Positions 55,146 to 64,000 of a DNA stretch of 64,000 nt are shown in pieces. The notes under the pieces were generated by a model. That model ran no database searches. It saw only the letters and a list, made by a program, of their open reading frames with translations, and was not told the DNA's origin. The DNA comes from Planctomycetaceae bacterium (GTDB taxonomy: Bacteria; Planctomycetota; Planctomycetia; Pirellulales; Pirellulaceae), in contig JAAYDI010000013.1 in the NCBI GenBank assembly GCA_012729315.1, forward strand, positions 1 through 64,000. The letters are read 5' to 3'. The translations under genes were made by a program, and so were the position numbers. Within the stretch, counting starts at the first letter, position 1. Each line of letters begins with the position of its first letter.

Positions 55146-55472
55146 ATGTCGACGGGGACCAAGAAGAAATCCACGAAGAAGATCCAGTTGCAGCCTTTGG
55201 GCGATCGTGTGGTCGTCCAGCGTGAGGCTTCGGAAGAGCGCACTGCGGGTGGAATCGTGTTGCCGGACACAGCCAAGGACAAGCCCGCGCGGGGGACGGT
55301 GATCAGCGTCGGCAACGGCAAACTGTTGGAAGATGGGACGCGTGGGGCGATGCAGGTGAAGGTGGGCGACCGGGTGGTCTTCAGCAGTTATGCGGGGGAA
55401 GCATTCAAGGTGGAAGACGAGGAACTGCTGCTGATGCGGGAAGACGATATCTTCGCCGTCCTCGACGAGTAG
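55146..55472 (+). CDS. groS: GroES co-chaperonin
   Basis: A 108-residue GroES that caps the GroEL folding chamber. After a basic extension of about 18 residues (MSTGTKKKSTKKI) the core is typical: LQPLGDRVVVQREASEERTA with the mobile loop GGIVLPDTAKDKP, then GDRVVFSSYAGEAFKVE and DIFAVLDE. GGAGGTGA eight bases upstream gives a firm start. groEL follows after 98 bases. Confidence 0.96.
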   Translation: MSTGTKKKSTKKIQLQPLGDRVVVQREASEERTAGGIVLPDTAKDKPARGTVISVGNGKLLEDGTRGAMQVKVGDRVVFSSYAGEAFKVEDEELLLMREDDIFAVLDE

Positions 55473-55489
55473 CTCGACGAGTCATGTGA

Positions 55490-57190
<1,701 letters not shown>

Positions 57191-57232
57191 ACGCCCGCTC
57201 ATCAGAATGTCGCGAAACTCTCACAGGCTCAA

Positions 57233-57260
57233 GGCAGGGCGGACGCGGATCCGCCCTGCC
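57233..57260 (+). terminator. groESL terminator hairpin
   Basis: GGCAGGGCGGA-CGCGGA-TCCGCCCTGCC is a perfect eleven-base-pair stem 43 bases after the groEL stop. The U-tract is weak. Confidence 0.65.
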
Positions 57261-57469
57261 GGCCGTCTCTGACGTGCTCCAGACCCCGCGTTTCACAGCG
57301 GGGCCTGAGCGTTTCTTGGCGTGGCTCATCTGGTTACGCCGCGGGGCGCGTCCTGTGCCGGCTCCCGCCCGCTGCTCCCGGCCGCAGAACCAGCAGAATA
57401 CCTGCAGCCGCTGCAACCGCGTCCTGGCCACCTTGCCGCCCCCGCCGCCCGCCCTGCCGTCTGATTCGT

Positions 57470-57499
57470 TTGTCCAAATCCCGCCTCGCCTCATATACT
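57470..57499 (+). promoter_or_regulatory. promoter of the HEAT-repeat gene
   Basis: TTGTCC (57470-57475) and TATACT (57494-57499) are 18 bases apart, about 80 bases before the start at 57582. Confidence 0.5.
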
Positions 57500-57581
57500 G
57501 GAAGGTAGTCTTCAAAGCGCGCCTCGCGCGGCGGCCCGGCCGCGCTGGCCGCTCGCCCCCCGGTTGCGGGAAGACCTCCTC

Positions 57582-58802
57582 ATGAAGCGAACTCTGCGCC
57601 ACCTGCTGCTGCTCGGCCTGCCGATCATCTGGATCGCGGTCCCGGCGCGCGCTGAGGTGTTCCTCTTGACCCACGGTGGACGGGTCGAGGGGCAGTGGCT
57701 CAACCAGGACGACAAGCAATCCGCCGTGTACGAGATCGAGATGACGGACGGAGGACGCATCACCCTGGCTGCCAGCCAGGTCACGGAGGTGATTGTCCGT
57801 TCGGAGATGCTGCGGCGATACCAGGAGGAACTGCCGAAGGTCCCGCACACGGTCGAAGGGCATTTGGAGATGGCCGAGCGCTGCCGGAAGGCCGGCCTGA
57901 AGGAGCAGCGCGAGTTCCACCTCCAGAAGGTACTGGAACTCGATCCCGAACAGGCCGAGGCGCGGCGTGGTTTGGGCTACAGCCAGGTGGATGGCCAGTG
58001 GATCCGGGCCGATGAGTGGTTCGCCAGCCAGGGGTATGTACGGCACAAGGGGGATTGGCGTCTGGCACAGGAAGTCGAACTGGACGCGCGCAAGGATCGG
58101 CAGGCGGTGGAAGAAAAGGAGTGGCGTAAGCGTCTCCAGGTCTGGAGGAACGCGGTCGTGCGCAACCGGAAGGATGCGGCCGAGGCATTGACCCAGCTGA
58201 GCGCCGTCGACAGTCCGCTGGCTATTGCCGGGCTGTCCGAAATGCTGGCCGACCTGGAGGAACCGAAGCAGCTCCGCCTGCTGTACGTCGATGTGCTCAG
58301 CAAGTTCAGCCAGACCGCGGCGGTCAATGCGTTGTTGAAGCGTGTGATGCAGGATCCGGACGTCGAGATCCGCGAGCGCAGCATTGATGCGGCCCGCCTG
58401 CACGGCGGCGACCATGCGTTGGCCGTGCTGACCAACATGCTCAAGAACAAGGACAATAATGTGGTGAACCAGGCGGGCTGGGCGCTCGGTCGCCTGGGCG
58501 ATCCCGCCGCGATCCCCGCCCTGATCGATGCCGTCGTCACCAAGCACCGCTTCAAGGTCCAGACTGGCAGCGGGCCGGGCGCCATCACCGGAGGCTTCAG
58601 CCCGCAGGGTGGTGGCGGGATGCAGACTGGCGGGGGCGTGAAGATCATCGAAAAGGAGCTGCAGAACCGGCAGGTGCTCAGCGCCCTCACCGCGCTCGTG
58701 CCCAACGGCGTCAACTTCGCCTACGACATCGTGGCCTGGAAGAACTGGTACGCGCGGCAGCAGCTGCTGGCACCCGGCACCAATCTGCGGCGGGATCTGT
58801 AG
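57582..58802 (+). CDS. exported HEAT-repeat protein
   Basis: A 406-residue protein with a signal peptide (MKRTLRHLLLLGLPIIWIA, cleavage near PARAE). It has a small N-terminal beta domain (EVFLLTHGGRVEGQWLNQ), a TPR-like pair (LEMAERCRKAGLKEQREFHL and LELDPEQAEARRGLG), and HEAT-type helical repeats from about residue 200 to 320, such as VRRNRKD-like and DNNVVNQAGWALGRLGDPAA. A Gly-rich loop precedes the last helices. Such proteins usually act as scaffolds. The ATG at 57582 is chosen because it begins the signal peptide. The role is unknown. Confidence 0.8.
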   Translation: MKRTLRHLLLLGLPIIWIAVPARAEVFLLTHGGRVEGQWLNQDDKQSAVYEIEMTDGGRITLAASQVTEVIVRSEMLRRYQEELPKVPHTVEGHLEMAERCRKAGLKEQREFHLQKVLELDPEQAEARRGLGYSQVDGQWIRADEWFASQGYVRHKGDWRLAQEVELDARKDRQAVEEKEWRKRLQVWRNAVVRNRKDAAEALTQLSAVDSPLAIAGLSEMLADLEEPKQLRLLYVDVLSKFSQTAAVNALLKRVMQDPDVEIRERSIDAARLHGGDHALAVLTNMLKNKDNNVVNQAGWALGRLGDPAAIPALIDAVVTKHRFKVQTGSGPGAITGGFSPQGGGGMQTGGGVKIIEKELQNRQVLSALTALVPNGVNFAYDIVAWKNWYARQQLLAPGTNLRRDL

Positions 58803-58934
58803 CGGGCCGGTGGGCGGTTCGGGCGGTTCACCTGGCGGGGCGTGCCGGTCGCGGTGGACCGTGCCGCAGCGGTGGGCCGGCGGACGTGCCAGGCGCCCGC
58901 TGGCGACAGTCACAGCCGTGACCGCCTCCGCTCC

Positions 58935-59879
58935 CTACTCCACCAGCTTCTGTACAAACTCCACGTCCGGATCGGCCGCCGCGTGCTTGGCCGTGAGCGT
59001 TTCCTGCACGTATCGCACCCCCTGGCGACTGCCGGTCACGCGGAAGTTGTCGCCTTTCTGGAGGATGGGGCGCGTTTCGGCCATGGCGCCGAAGATGCGA
59101 GTTCCGGCAGCCTGGCAGGGGTACCAGTGCCCCTGCCCCTGGTCGTCTTCCAGGTAGAACTCCGGGTAGCAGTGCCCGGGGACCCAGACACAGCGAGCCG
59201 GGATGCCGACACCACGGCACATGGCCACGAACAGGGAGGTGAGTTCTTCGCAGTCTCCGAACCCGTCGTCGAGGGCCTGGCGCGCGCCTTTGATCTGACG
59301 GTCGAACCGGTAGGCGACTTTGGCACGCACCCAGTCGTAGACGGCTTCGACCTTGTGCCACGCCAGTTCCTGATCCGCCACAACCTGCTCCGCAGCCTGG
59401 CGGATCACACGATCGTCGCTATCGATGTAGGGACTCGTCCCGAGGTAGATCCGCAGCGCGCGGGGTACTGACGCCGGCACGCGCAGCACCTCGGTCGACT
59501 GCGGCGCAACAATGTCCCGCTTCACGATCTCCACCGTCAGCCGAGCTGCCGCTTCTTCACCGGCGGACAGTCGCGGAATGCTCACCATCATCTGCTTGAC
59601 ACCGTTGTCCAGCACGCGATACCGCACGTTCCGCACGTGGGGAGTCACTTCTTCGGCGAGCACCTTCACATCCTGTTCGGGCCACGGCATGGGAACCGGC
59701 AACGTCGCGACGATGCCGGTCGTATCGCCGCGGGCACGGACCACGACTCCGAACTGCCATCGCTCTGTGTGCGGGTTGGTCAGGCGCACCGCGGCGGGTG
59801 GTGTGTCGTCGCGCGGTACGCCAGTACCGGGAGAAAGCCACCCGGCAACCAGCCACAGAATCACAGCCAGACACTTCAT
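58935..59879 (-). CDS. exported transglutaminase-like cysteine protease
   Basis: A 314-residue secreted protein. MKCLAVILWLVAGWLSPGTG is the signal. Residues about 30-150 form a beta-rich domain, and the transglutaminase-core domain follows, with the catalytic Cys in FGDCEELTSLFVAMCRGVGI and the His in WVPGHCYPEFYLED. Such bacterial domains act as peptidases or amidases on envelope proteins or peptidoglycan. It overlaps its upstream neighbour by four bases (ATGA). That neighbour is a paralogue with the catalytic residues replaced, so the two probably work as a pair. Confidence 0.88.
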   Translation of the reverse strand: MKCLAVILWLVAGWLSPGTGVPRDDTPPAAVRLTNPHTERWQFGVVVRARGDTTGIVATLPVPMPWPEQDVKVLAEEVTPHVRNVRYRVLDNGVKQMMVSIPRLSAGEEAAARLTVEIVKRDIVAPQSTEVLRVPASVPRALRIYLGTSPYIDSDDRVIRQAAEQVVADQELAWHKVEAVYDWVRAKVAYRFDRQIKGARQALDDGFGDCEELTSLFVAMCRGVGIPARCVWVPGHCYPEFYLEDDQGQGHWYPCQAAGTRIFGAMAETRPILQKGDNFRVTGSRQGVRYVQETLTAKHAAADPDVEFVQKLVE

Positions 59880-60823
59880 GGCACGACTTGCCGCACGAAC
59901 TTCACCTGGGGGCGTCCGACCCCTTTCACCTCCACGAGTTCCGGCACCAGCCGGTACGGCTTGTCCTTCTCCGGCACGCGGATGTTGTCCCCTTTCTGCA
60001 TGATAATATGCTCGTTCGAGACCGTGCCGAACACCGTCTTCTCTTTCAGCTCGCAGGGGAACCAGAATCCGTTCCCCTCCTCATCTTCCAGGTAGAACTC
60101 GGCGTAGCAGTAGTTCGGGACCCAGACGGTTCGGGCGGGGATCTTTTCGGCGCGGCACAGGGCGATGAACAGGCCGGTCAGGTCCTCGATGTGCCCACCT
60201 TTGTCGTTCAAGGCCTTGACGGTCCCCTTGAACTTTTCATTCGTATGCCGGATGTTGTCTTGGACCCAGTCGTGGATCGCTTCGACCTGCTGCCAGGCGT
60301 CCTGCTTGTCGGCCGTGATCTGCTTGGCCAGCTCGCGGATCTTCCGGTCGCGCGCGCTGATCAGCGGGCTGTCGGCCAGGAACTTCCGCAGGTCGCGCGG
60401 GATCCGTTTCGGGATCCGATAGATGCTCGTATCGGCCGGCAGTTCGATGGCGCGCCGCGTGACTTCCACGGTCACCAGTGCCTCGGCCTGGTCCCCGGCC
60501 GCCAACTGCGGCACGGCCACGAGCATCTGACGAATGCCCTCTTCCAGATCCCGATACTGCACCCGGCCGATGGTGGCCGAGATCTGCTCGTCCATGACCT
60601 TCACATCTTGTTCAGGCCAGTCCGTGGGCACGGGCAGCGTCCCCAATATGTTGACGCACGGGGTGTTGGCGGTGACGATCATGCCGACCTTCCAGCGCTG
60701 GGTCCGCTCGCCGGTCAGCACCGGGCCCCCTTCCGGCGTCGCGGCACCGAACTGTGCCGCAGCCTGCGACGCTGCACAGAGGATCCAGCCGGCAATCAGT
60801 GTCAGGGTGCGGGCGCGAATCAT
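59876..60823 (-). CDS. transglutaminase-like protein lacking catalytic Cys and His
   Basis: A 315-residue exported paralogue of the following gene, with the same domain order and shared strings such as PWPEQDVKV/DWPEQDVKV, AVPQL/SIPRL and EFYLED. The catalytic site is altered: KGGHIEDLTGLF stands where GDCEEL is expected, removing the Cys, and WVPNYCYAEFYLED stands where GHCYPEF is expected, removing the His. It should therefore be catalytically inactive, perhaps binding substrate or regulating its partner. AGGAG four bases upstream supports the ATG at 60823. Confidence 0.85.
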   Translation of the reverse strand: MIRARTLTLIAGWILCAASQAAAQFGAATPEGGPVLTGERTQRWKVGMIVTANTPCVNILGTLPVPTDWPEQDVKVMDEQISATIGRVQYRDLEEGIRQMLVAVPQLAAGDQAEALVTVEVTRRAIELPADTSIYRIPKRIPRDLRKFLADSPLISARDRKIRELAKQITADKQDAWQQVEAIHDWVQDNIRHTNEKFKGTVKALNDKGGHIEDLTGLFIALCRAEKIPARTVWVPNYCYAEFYLEDEEGNGFWFPCELKEKTVFGTVSNEHIIMQKGDNIRVPEKDKPYRLVPELVEVKGVGRPQVKFVRQVVP

Positions 60824-60926
60824 ACGACTCCTCACACAATGCCACCGCGGGACGACGCGTCAGGATAGCACGTCGTCCCGTCGGTGGTTCCGCTTGGCCG
60901 GGAGGGCTAAGCAACGGTGAGATTGT

Positions 60927-61175
60927 TCAGTTCGGGGGGAGGGCTTCCATCGCCGGTGGAGCCGTTGATGGAATGGTTGTCGTGGTGGTGCCCATCGGCA
61001 CACCCGGAATATACATGGGATCACAGTCCGGTTGGCATTCTTCGATGCACGGCGGAGCATAGGTTTCACACACCGCACCGCGGTCGAACCACCGCGAACA
61101 TCCCGTCCCACGGCATCCGCTGACGGCGGCTACCGTCAGGATCATAATAACCGGAACAAACAGTAGCCTCTTCAT
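60927..61175 (-). CDS. small cysteine-containing lipoprotein
   Basis: An 82-residue protein with the lipoprotein signal MKRLLFVPVIMILTVAAVSGC. The mature part has several Cys pairs (CETYAPPCIEECQPDC) and a Thr-rich tail ending MEALPPN. GGAGAAG upstream supports the start at 61175. It precedes the transglutaminase pair on the same strand and could be co-transcribed with it. The function is unknown. Confidence 0.78.
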   Translation of the reverse strand: MKRLLFVPVIMILTVAAVSGCRGTGCSRWFDRGAVCETYAPPCIEECQPDCDPMYIPGVPMGTTTTTIPSTAPPAMEALPPN

Positions 61176-61376
61176 GGCAAACTTCTCCGCACAGGCGACA
61201 GGCTTCAATGGCGTTGAGACTGCGGGTCTCACAACTCTACAACACGCCCGGCGATGTGCAAACGAAACAGTGTTTTTTTTTCTTCATCTACCGTGTCTTC
61301 TGTCATCACACTTCGCAGAAAAGATGCTACAGTTTTATAGTTCGTTTTTTATATATAGTCAGTGACAGGAGGTCAT

Positions 61377-62447
61377 GTGACGAATGTCAGGATTTCTGCC
61401 AGGTCGATTCTCCCCATGCACGCGAGACCCTGTACGCCATCTCCCCGCCCGTGTTGGTGGTTCGAGCCTGCGACACGACCATCTCGGCCGGCAACCGCCC
61501 GCCTGTGCGCCGTCCTGCTGTTGTGCATGACTCTCTGTTGGCTGCCCGCCCGACAGGTACTCCGGGGCGCGGAATGCGGCGCGCGTCCGCAGGATGAACT
61601 GTGGCTCGTCTCAGCCCGGCAATGCTGCGCCGTCAGTTCCGGCGGCGAACCGCGGCTGAGTGCCCAGCGGCTCGACGACGACAGCCGGTGGCAAGGGGCC
61701 GACCTGGAGGCACTCTACACGCCGGCGTCCGCCGATCAGGTTGTCGTGATCTATATCCACGGGAACCGTGTGCCGAGCAGCGCGGCAGCCGCCGAAGGAC
61801 AGCGCGTCTACCGGTTGCTGATCGGCGGCGCAGAGAGCGCGCCGCCGCTGCGGTTTGTGATCTGGTCCTGGCCCAGTGCTCGGGTGAGGGGGCACCTGCG
61901 CGACGTGCGGGCGAAAGCTCAACGCACCGACGTGGCCGGGTATTGCCTCGCCTGGGTGCTTGTGCATCTGCCGGAGGATCAGCCGGTGAGCCTGCTGGGT
62001 TACAGCTTCGGAGCGCGGATCGCCACCGGCGCGGCGCACCTGGCGGGCGGCGGTTCATTGGGCGGCCGTGCGTTGCCACCCCATGTGACCAGCGCGCACA
62101 CGATGCGCGCCGTGATACTGGCCGGAGCGCTGCACGCCTCCTGGCTGCGCCCAGGCGGGTACCATGAACGGGCGCGCACCCAACTGGACCACCTGCTGAA
62201 CCTCTATAACACCTGCGACCCGGTCCTCAAGCGATACCATCTGCTGGACAAACGCACGCGGGCATCGGCCCTGGGGTTCTCCGGTATGTATACGGCTGAC
62301 CTGGTAGAGGCACCGCGGCTCGAACAACTCAACGTGCGGAACATCGTGCAACGTTCGCATGAGCTGGAAGACTACCTCTACAGCCCCCGCCTGTTGCAGC
62401 GGATCCGCGAGGTCCTGTTCTGGCAGCCCGCCCCCACGTGGCGCTGA
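61377..62447 (+). CDS. exported alpha/beta hydrolase fold protein
   Basis: A 356-residue protein. A basic N-terminus of about 40 residues precedes a hydrophobic signal (LCAVLLLCMTLCWLPARQ). The hydrolase fold shows VVVIYIHGNRVPS (oxyanion region), VIWSWPSARVRG, and the nucleophile elbow SLLGYSFGARIATGAAH. An acid and a His toward the C-terminus are less clear (CDPVLKRYHLL). AGGAGG lies four bases before the GTG at 61377; the ATG at 61416 is an alternative. It is probably an esterase-like secreted enzyme, substrate unknown. Confidence 0.78.
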   Translation: MTNVRISARSILPMHARPCTPSPRPCWWFEPATRPSRPATARLCAVLLLCMTLCWLPARQVLRGAECGARPQDELWLVSARQCCAVSSGGEPRLSAQRLDDDSRWQGADLEALYTPASADQVVVIYIHGNRVPSSAAAAEGQRVYRLLIGGAESAPPLRFVIWSWPSARVRGHLRDVRAKAQRTDVAGYCLAWVLVHLPEDQPVSLLGYSFGARIATGAAHLAGGGSLGGRALPPHVTSAHTMRAVILAGALHASWLRPGGYHERARTQLDHLLNLYNTCDPVLKRYHLLDKRTRASALGFSGMYTADLVEAPRLEQLNVRNIVQRSHELEDYLYSPRLLQRIREVLFWQPAPTWR

Positions 62448-62546
62448 CCCCGCGTTCCCCCACCCCCCCGCCCTCGTGCAATCGCACGCTACACGCTAGG
62501 ATGGTACGACTGCCGTTCGAATCGCTGGCGCACCGCGCATTGTCAC

Positions 62547-63446
62547 ATGACAGAACCTATCGCCTACCTCAACGGTGACTTTATCCCCGCCTCGGAGCTG
62601 GTTGTCTCGACGGAGGATCTGGGGTTCTCGCAGGGGGTATCGGTCAGCGAGCGGCTGCGGACATTCCGCGGCCGGCTGTTCCGGCTGGACGAGCATCTCG
62701 ACCGGCTGGCGAACTCATTGCGCATCGTGGATCTGCAGCCCGGCCTGTCGATTGCCCGGATTGGCGAACTGGCGAACGAACTGGTGTCGCGCAACGGTCA
62801 CCTGCTGCTCGATGGCGACGACCTGGGAGTGTCACTGTTCGTGACGCCTGGCGTGCCCCCCCGCCTGGATCCCACGATCGGCCTGCGCGCCTATCCGCTG
62901 CCGTTCGGCCAGTGGGCGTCGTACTACGAGCATGGTCAGGCGCTGACAGAGACCGGCGTGCGGCAGGTGCCGGAGTCCTGCTGGCCGGCGGCACTCAAGT
63001 GCCGCAGCCGCATGCACTACTTCCTGGCCGACCGCTTGGCTCATGCGCTCGATCCCGGTTCGCGCGCGGTGCTGCTCGACCAGGATGGCTCCGTGTCCGA
63101 AGCGTCCACTGCCAACGTGCTGTTCTATCGTCGCGGGGAGGGACTGGTATCGCCGCCCCGGGAACGGATTCTGCCCGGCGTGAGTCTGTCGGTGCTGGCC
63201 GAACTCGCGGCCGGTCTCGCAATCCCGCTGCACTTCCGCAGCTTCCAGCTGGAGGAGCTGGCCGTGGCCGATGAGATCCTGATGTGCAGCACCTCGCCGT
63301 GTGTGTGGCCGGTGACACGGTTGAACGGCCAGCCGCGGGAGCCGGGTGCCGGGGGAGCGATCTTCCAGCAGATCCTGCAGGCCTGGAACGAACTGGTGGG
63401 CGTCGACATTGTCGCCCAGGCGCGGCGGTTCAGTTTCCGGACCTGA
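62547..63446 (+). CDS. class IV PLP-dependent aminotransferase
   Basis: A 299-residue fold-type IV enzyme, the family of branched-chain aminotransferase, D-amino acid aminotransferase and aminodeoxychorismate lyase. Motifs are IAYLNGDFIPASE, FSQGVSVSERLRTFRGRLFR, the Schiff-base Lys in AALKCRSRMHYFLAD, VSEASTANVLF, and ILPGVSLSVLAELA. DEILMCSTSPCVWPVTRL closes the active site. The particular reaction cannot be decided by eye. It stands between two unrelated genes. Confidence 0.88.
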   Translation: MTEPIAYLNGDFIPASELVVSTEDLGFSQGVSVSERLRTFRGRLFRLDEHLDRLANSLRIVDLQPGLSIARIGELANELVSRNGHLLLDGDDLGVSLFVTPGVPPRLDPTIGLRAYPLPFGQWASYYEHGQALTETGVRQVPESCWPAALKCRSRMHYFLADRLAHALDPGSRAVLLDQDGSVSEASTANVLFYRRGEGLVSPPRERILPGVSLSVLAELAAGLAIPLHFRSFQLEELAVADEILMCSTSPCVWPVTRLNGQPREPGAGGAIFQQILQAWNELVGVDIVAQARRFSFRT

Positions 63447-63451
63447 TCGCG

Positions 63452-64000
63452 TCACAGCCGTGTCACGGCCAGCGCCATCATCTGCAGCGCCTCGTTGAAG
63501 GGCTTCAGGTACAGCTGCATGAACAGGTGGAACACCAGGAAAACGATCAGCGTAGCCACCAGGATCCAGATCCCGACAGACGCCGCGACCGCCAGGGCCC
63601 CTGTGGCCGACTTGGCCTGCGTCTGATAATCGGCCGACAGTCGGTGGAGCGATTCCGTCTCCGTGCCTGACACTTCGGCCGCGCTAAGCGCCTGCAGGAA
63701 CTCGTCCGGAAAGACCCCCGTTGCGCGCAGCGCCTCGTGGAACTGCCCCCGCCGGGCAATGACCGCCTCCGCCTCCGCGATGTGCCGGGTGTAATACGGC
63801 ATCTGCGCGCTCCGGAGCGCCATGCGGAGGGCGCGCTTCGCGTCGATGCCGGCATTGAGGGCCAGCGAGAGGGTCCAGGAAACGCGGGCCAGCGCCATCG
63901 TCTGCAGGGTCCGGCCCACCACCGGCACATGCAACAACAGCTCGTGCGGCCACGCCCCGAACCAGCCGCGGAGCAGACCGCCAAGCACCACCGCGATCAG
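63452..64000 (-). CDS. GspF-type secretion inner membrane protein, partial
   Basis: The last 182 residues of a type II secretion/type IV pilus platform protein (GspF/PilC); the start lies beyond the window edge. The T2SSF domain shows VGRTLQTMALARVSWTLSLA, LNAGIDAKRALRMALRSAQ, VFPDEFLQALSAAEVSGTE and a final transmembrane helix (GIWILVATLIVFLVFHLFM). GspF proteins anchor the assembly ATPase. Partner genes, if present, are outside the window. Confidence 0.85.
   Translation of the reverse strand: MIAVVLGGLLRGWFGAWPHELLLHVPVVGRTLQTMALARVSWTLSLALNAGIDAKRALRMALRSAQMPYYTRHIAEAEAVIARRGQFHEALRATGVFPDEFLQALSAAEVSGTETESLHRLSADYQTQAKSATGALAVAASVGIWILVATLIVFLVFHLFMQLYLKPFNEALQMMALAVTRL

Larger units (their letters stand above)
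57191..57581. other. intergenic region after groEL
   Basis: No gene is supported. It contains the groEL terminator (57233-57260) and the promoter of the HEAT-repeat gene (57470-57499). A second small hairpin, CCCCGC-GTTTCACA-GCGGGG, lies near 57284-57303. Confidence 0.5.

Noticed and set aside
61176-61376. Promoter in the T-rich stretch before the alpha/beta hydrolase
   Set aside because: Several TATA-like hexamers occur in both directions, but none has a convincing -35 at the right distance.

Overview
The window is high-GC bacterial chromosome from a planctomycete (Planctomycetota, most like the Pirellulales). The grounds are the set of protein families seen together: a zinc-ribbon/GYF protein, a DUF11-repeat surface protein, a LamG/propeller/di-haem protein resembling hydrazine synthase alpha, several PQQ-like beta-propellers, a secreted cysteine-repeat protein, small lipoproteins, and a tmRNA whose tag reads AEENLALAA. 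I see no rRNA, tRNA, CRISPR array or complete insertion sequence. About 46 protein genes and one RNA gene are supported.

Layout. 1-1.2 kb is gene-poor and lies at the 3' end of ssrA (tmRNA, minus strand, 1176-1534). 2-16.4 kb holds a TIM-barrel isomerase-like protein, a frameshifted lipoprotein, the DUF11 protein, a site-2 protease, a FAH-family enzyme, an RtcB RNA ligase, a PLP decarboxylase and the LamG/di-haem protein. 16.4-16.7 kb holds the decayed tail of a GH10 xylanase. 17-25 kb carries rhamnulokinase, a Gfo/Idh/MocA oxidoreductase, an S41 protease and an MMPL transporter. 25-31.5 kb has glnA behind a sigma-54 type promoter, a zinc ribbon/GYF-purE-mtnA operon whose message appears leaderless, a ClpP-like/ApbE gene pair, and the cysteine-repeat gene. 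32-37 kb has a ketosynthase with an unusually long acyl carrier protein, thioredoxin, an S1-domain protein and a DMT permease with an internal deletion.

37-51 kb is the most distinctive part. Eight minus-strand genes (51177 to 40570), most overlapping by 1-4 bases, run from one promoter candidate. They encode a PQQ-like propeller, an NHL-type propeller, a 77-residue cysteine protein, a Tat-type polyferredoxin (NapG-like), a NapH/NosR-like membrane iron-sulfur protein, a membrane-anchored PQQ-like propeller, a fused NuoE-NuoF flavoprotein, and a GltD-like FAD/iron-sulfur protein that lacks the usual pyridine-nucleotide domain. A convergent gene encodes a propeller/methyltransferase-like/propeller fusion. 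I read this as an electron route from NADH in the cytosol across the membrane to periplasmic partners. The terminal acceptor is unknown.

51-64 kb holds a SAM methyltransferase, dodecin, a secreted nucleoside hydrolase, a zinc-ribbon membrane protein, groES-groEL, a HEAT-repeat protein, a tandem pair of transglutaminase-like proteins (one without its catalytic Cys and His), a small lipoprotein, an alpha/beta hydrolase, a class IV aminotransferase, and the end of a GspF-type secretion gene cut by the window edge.
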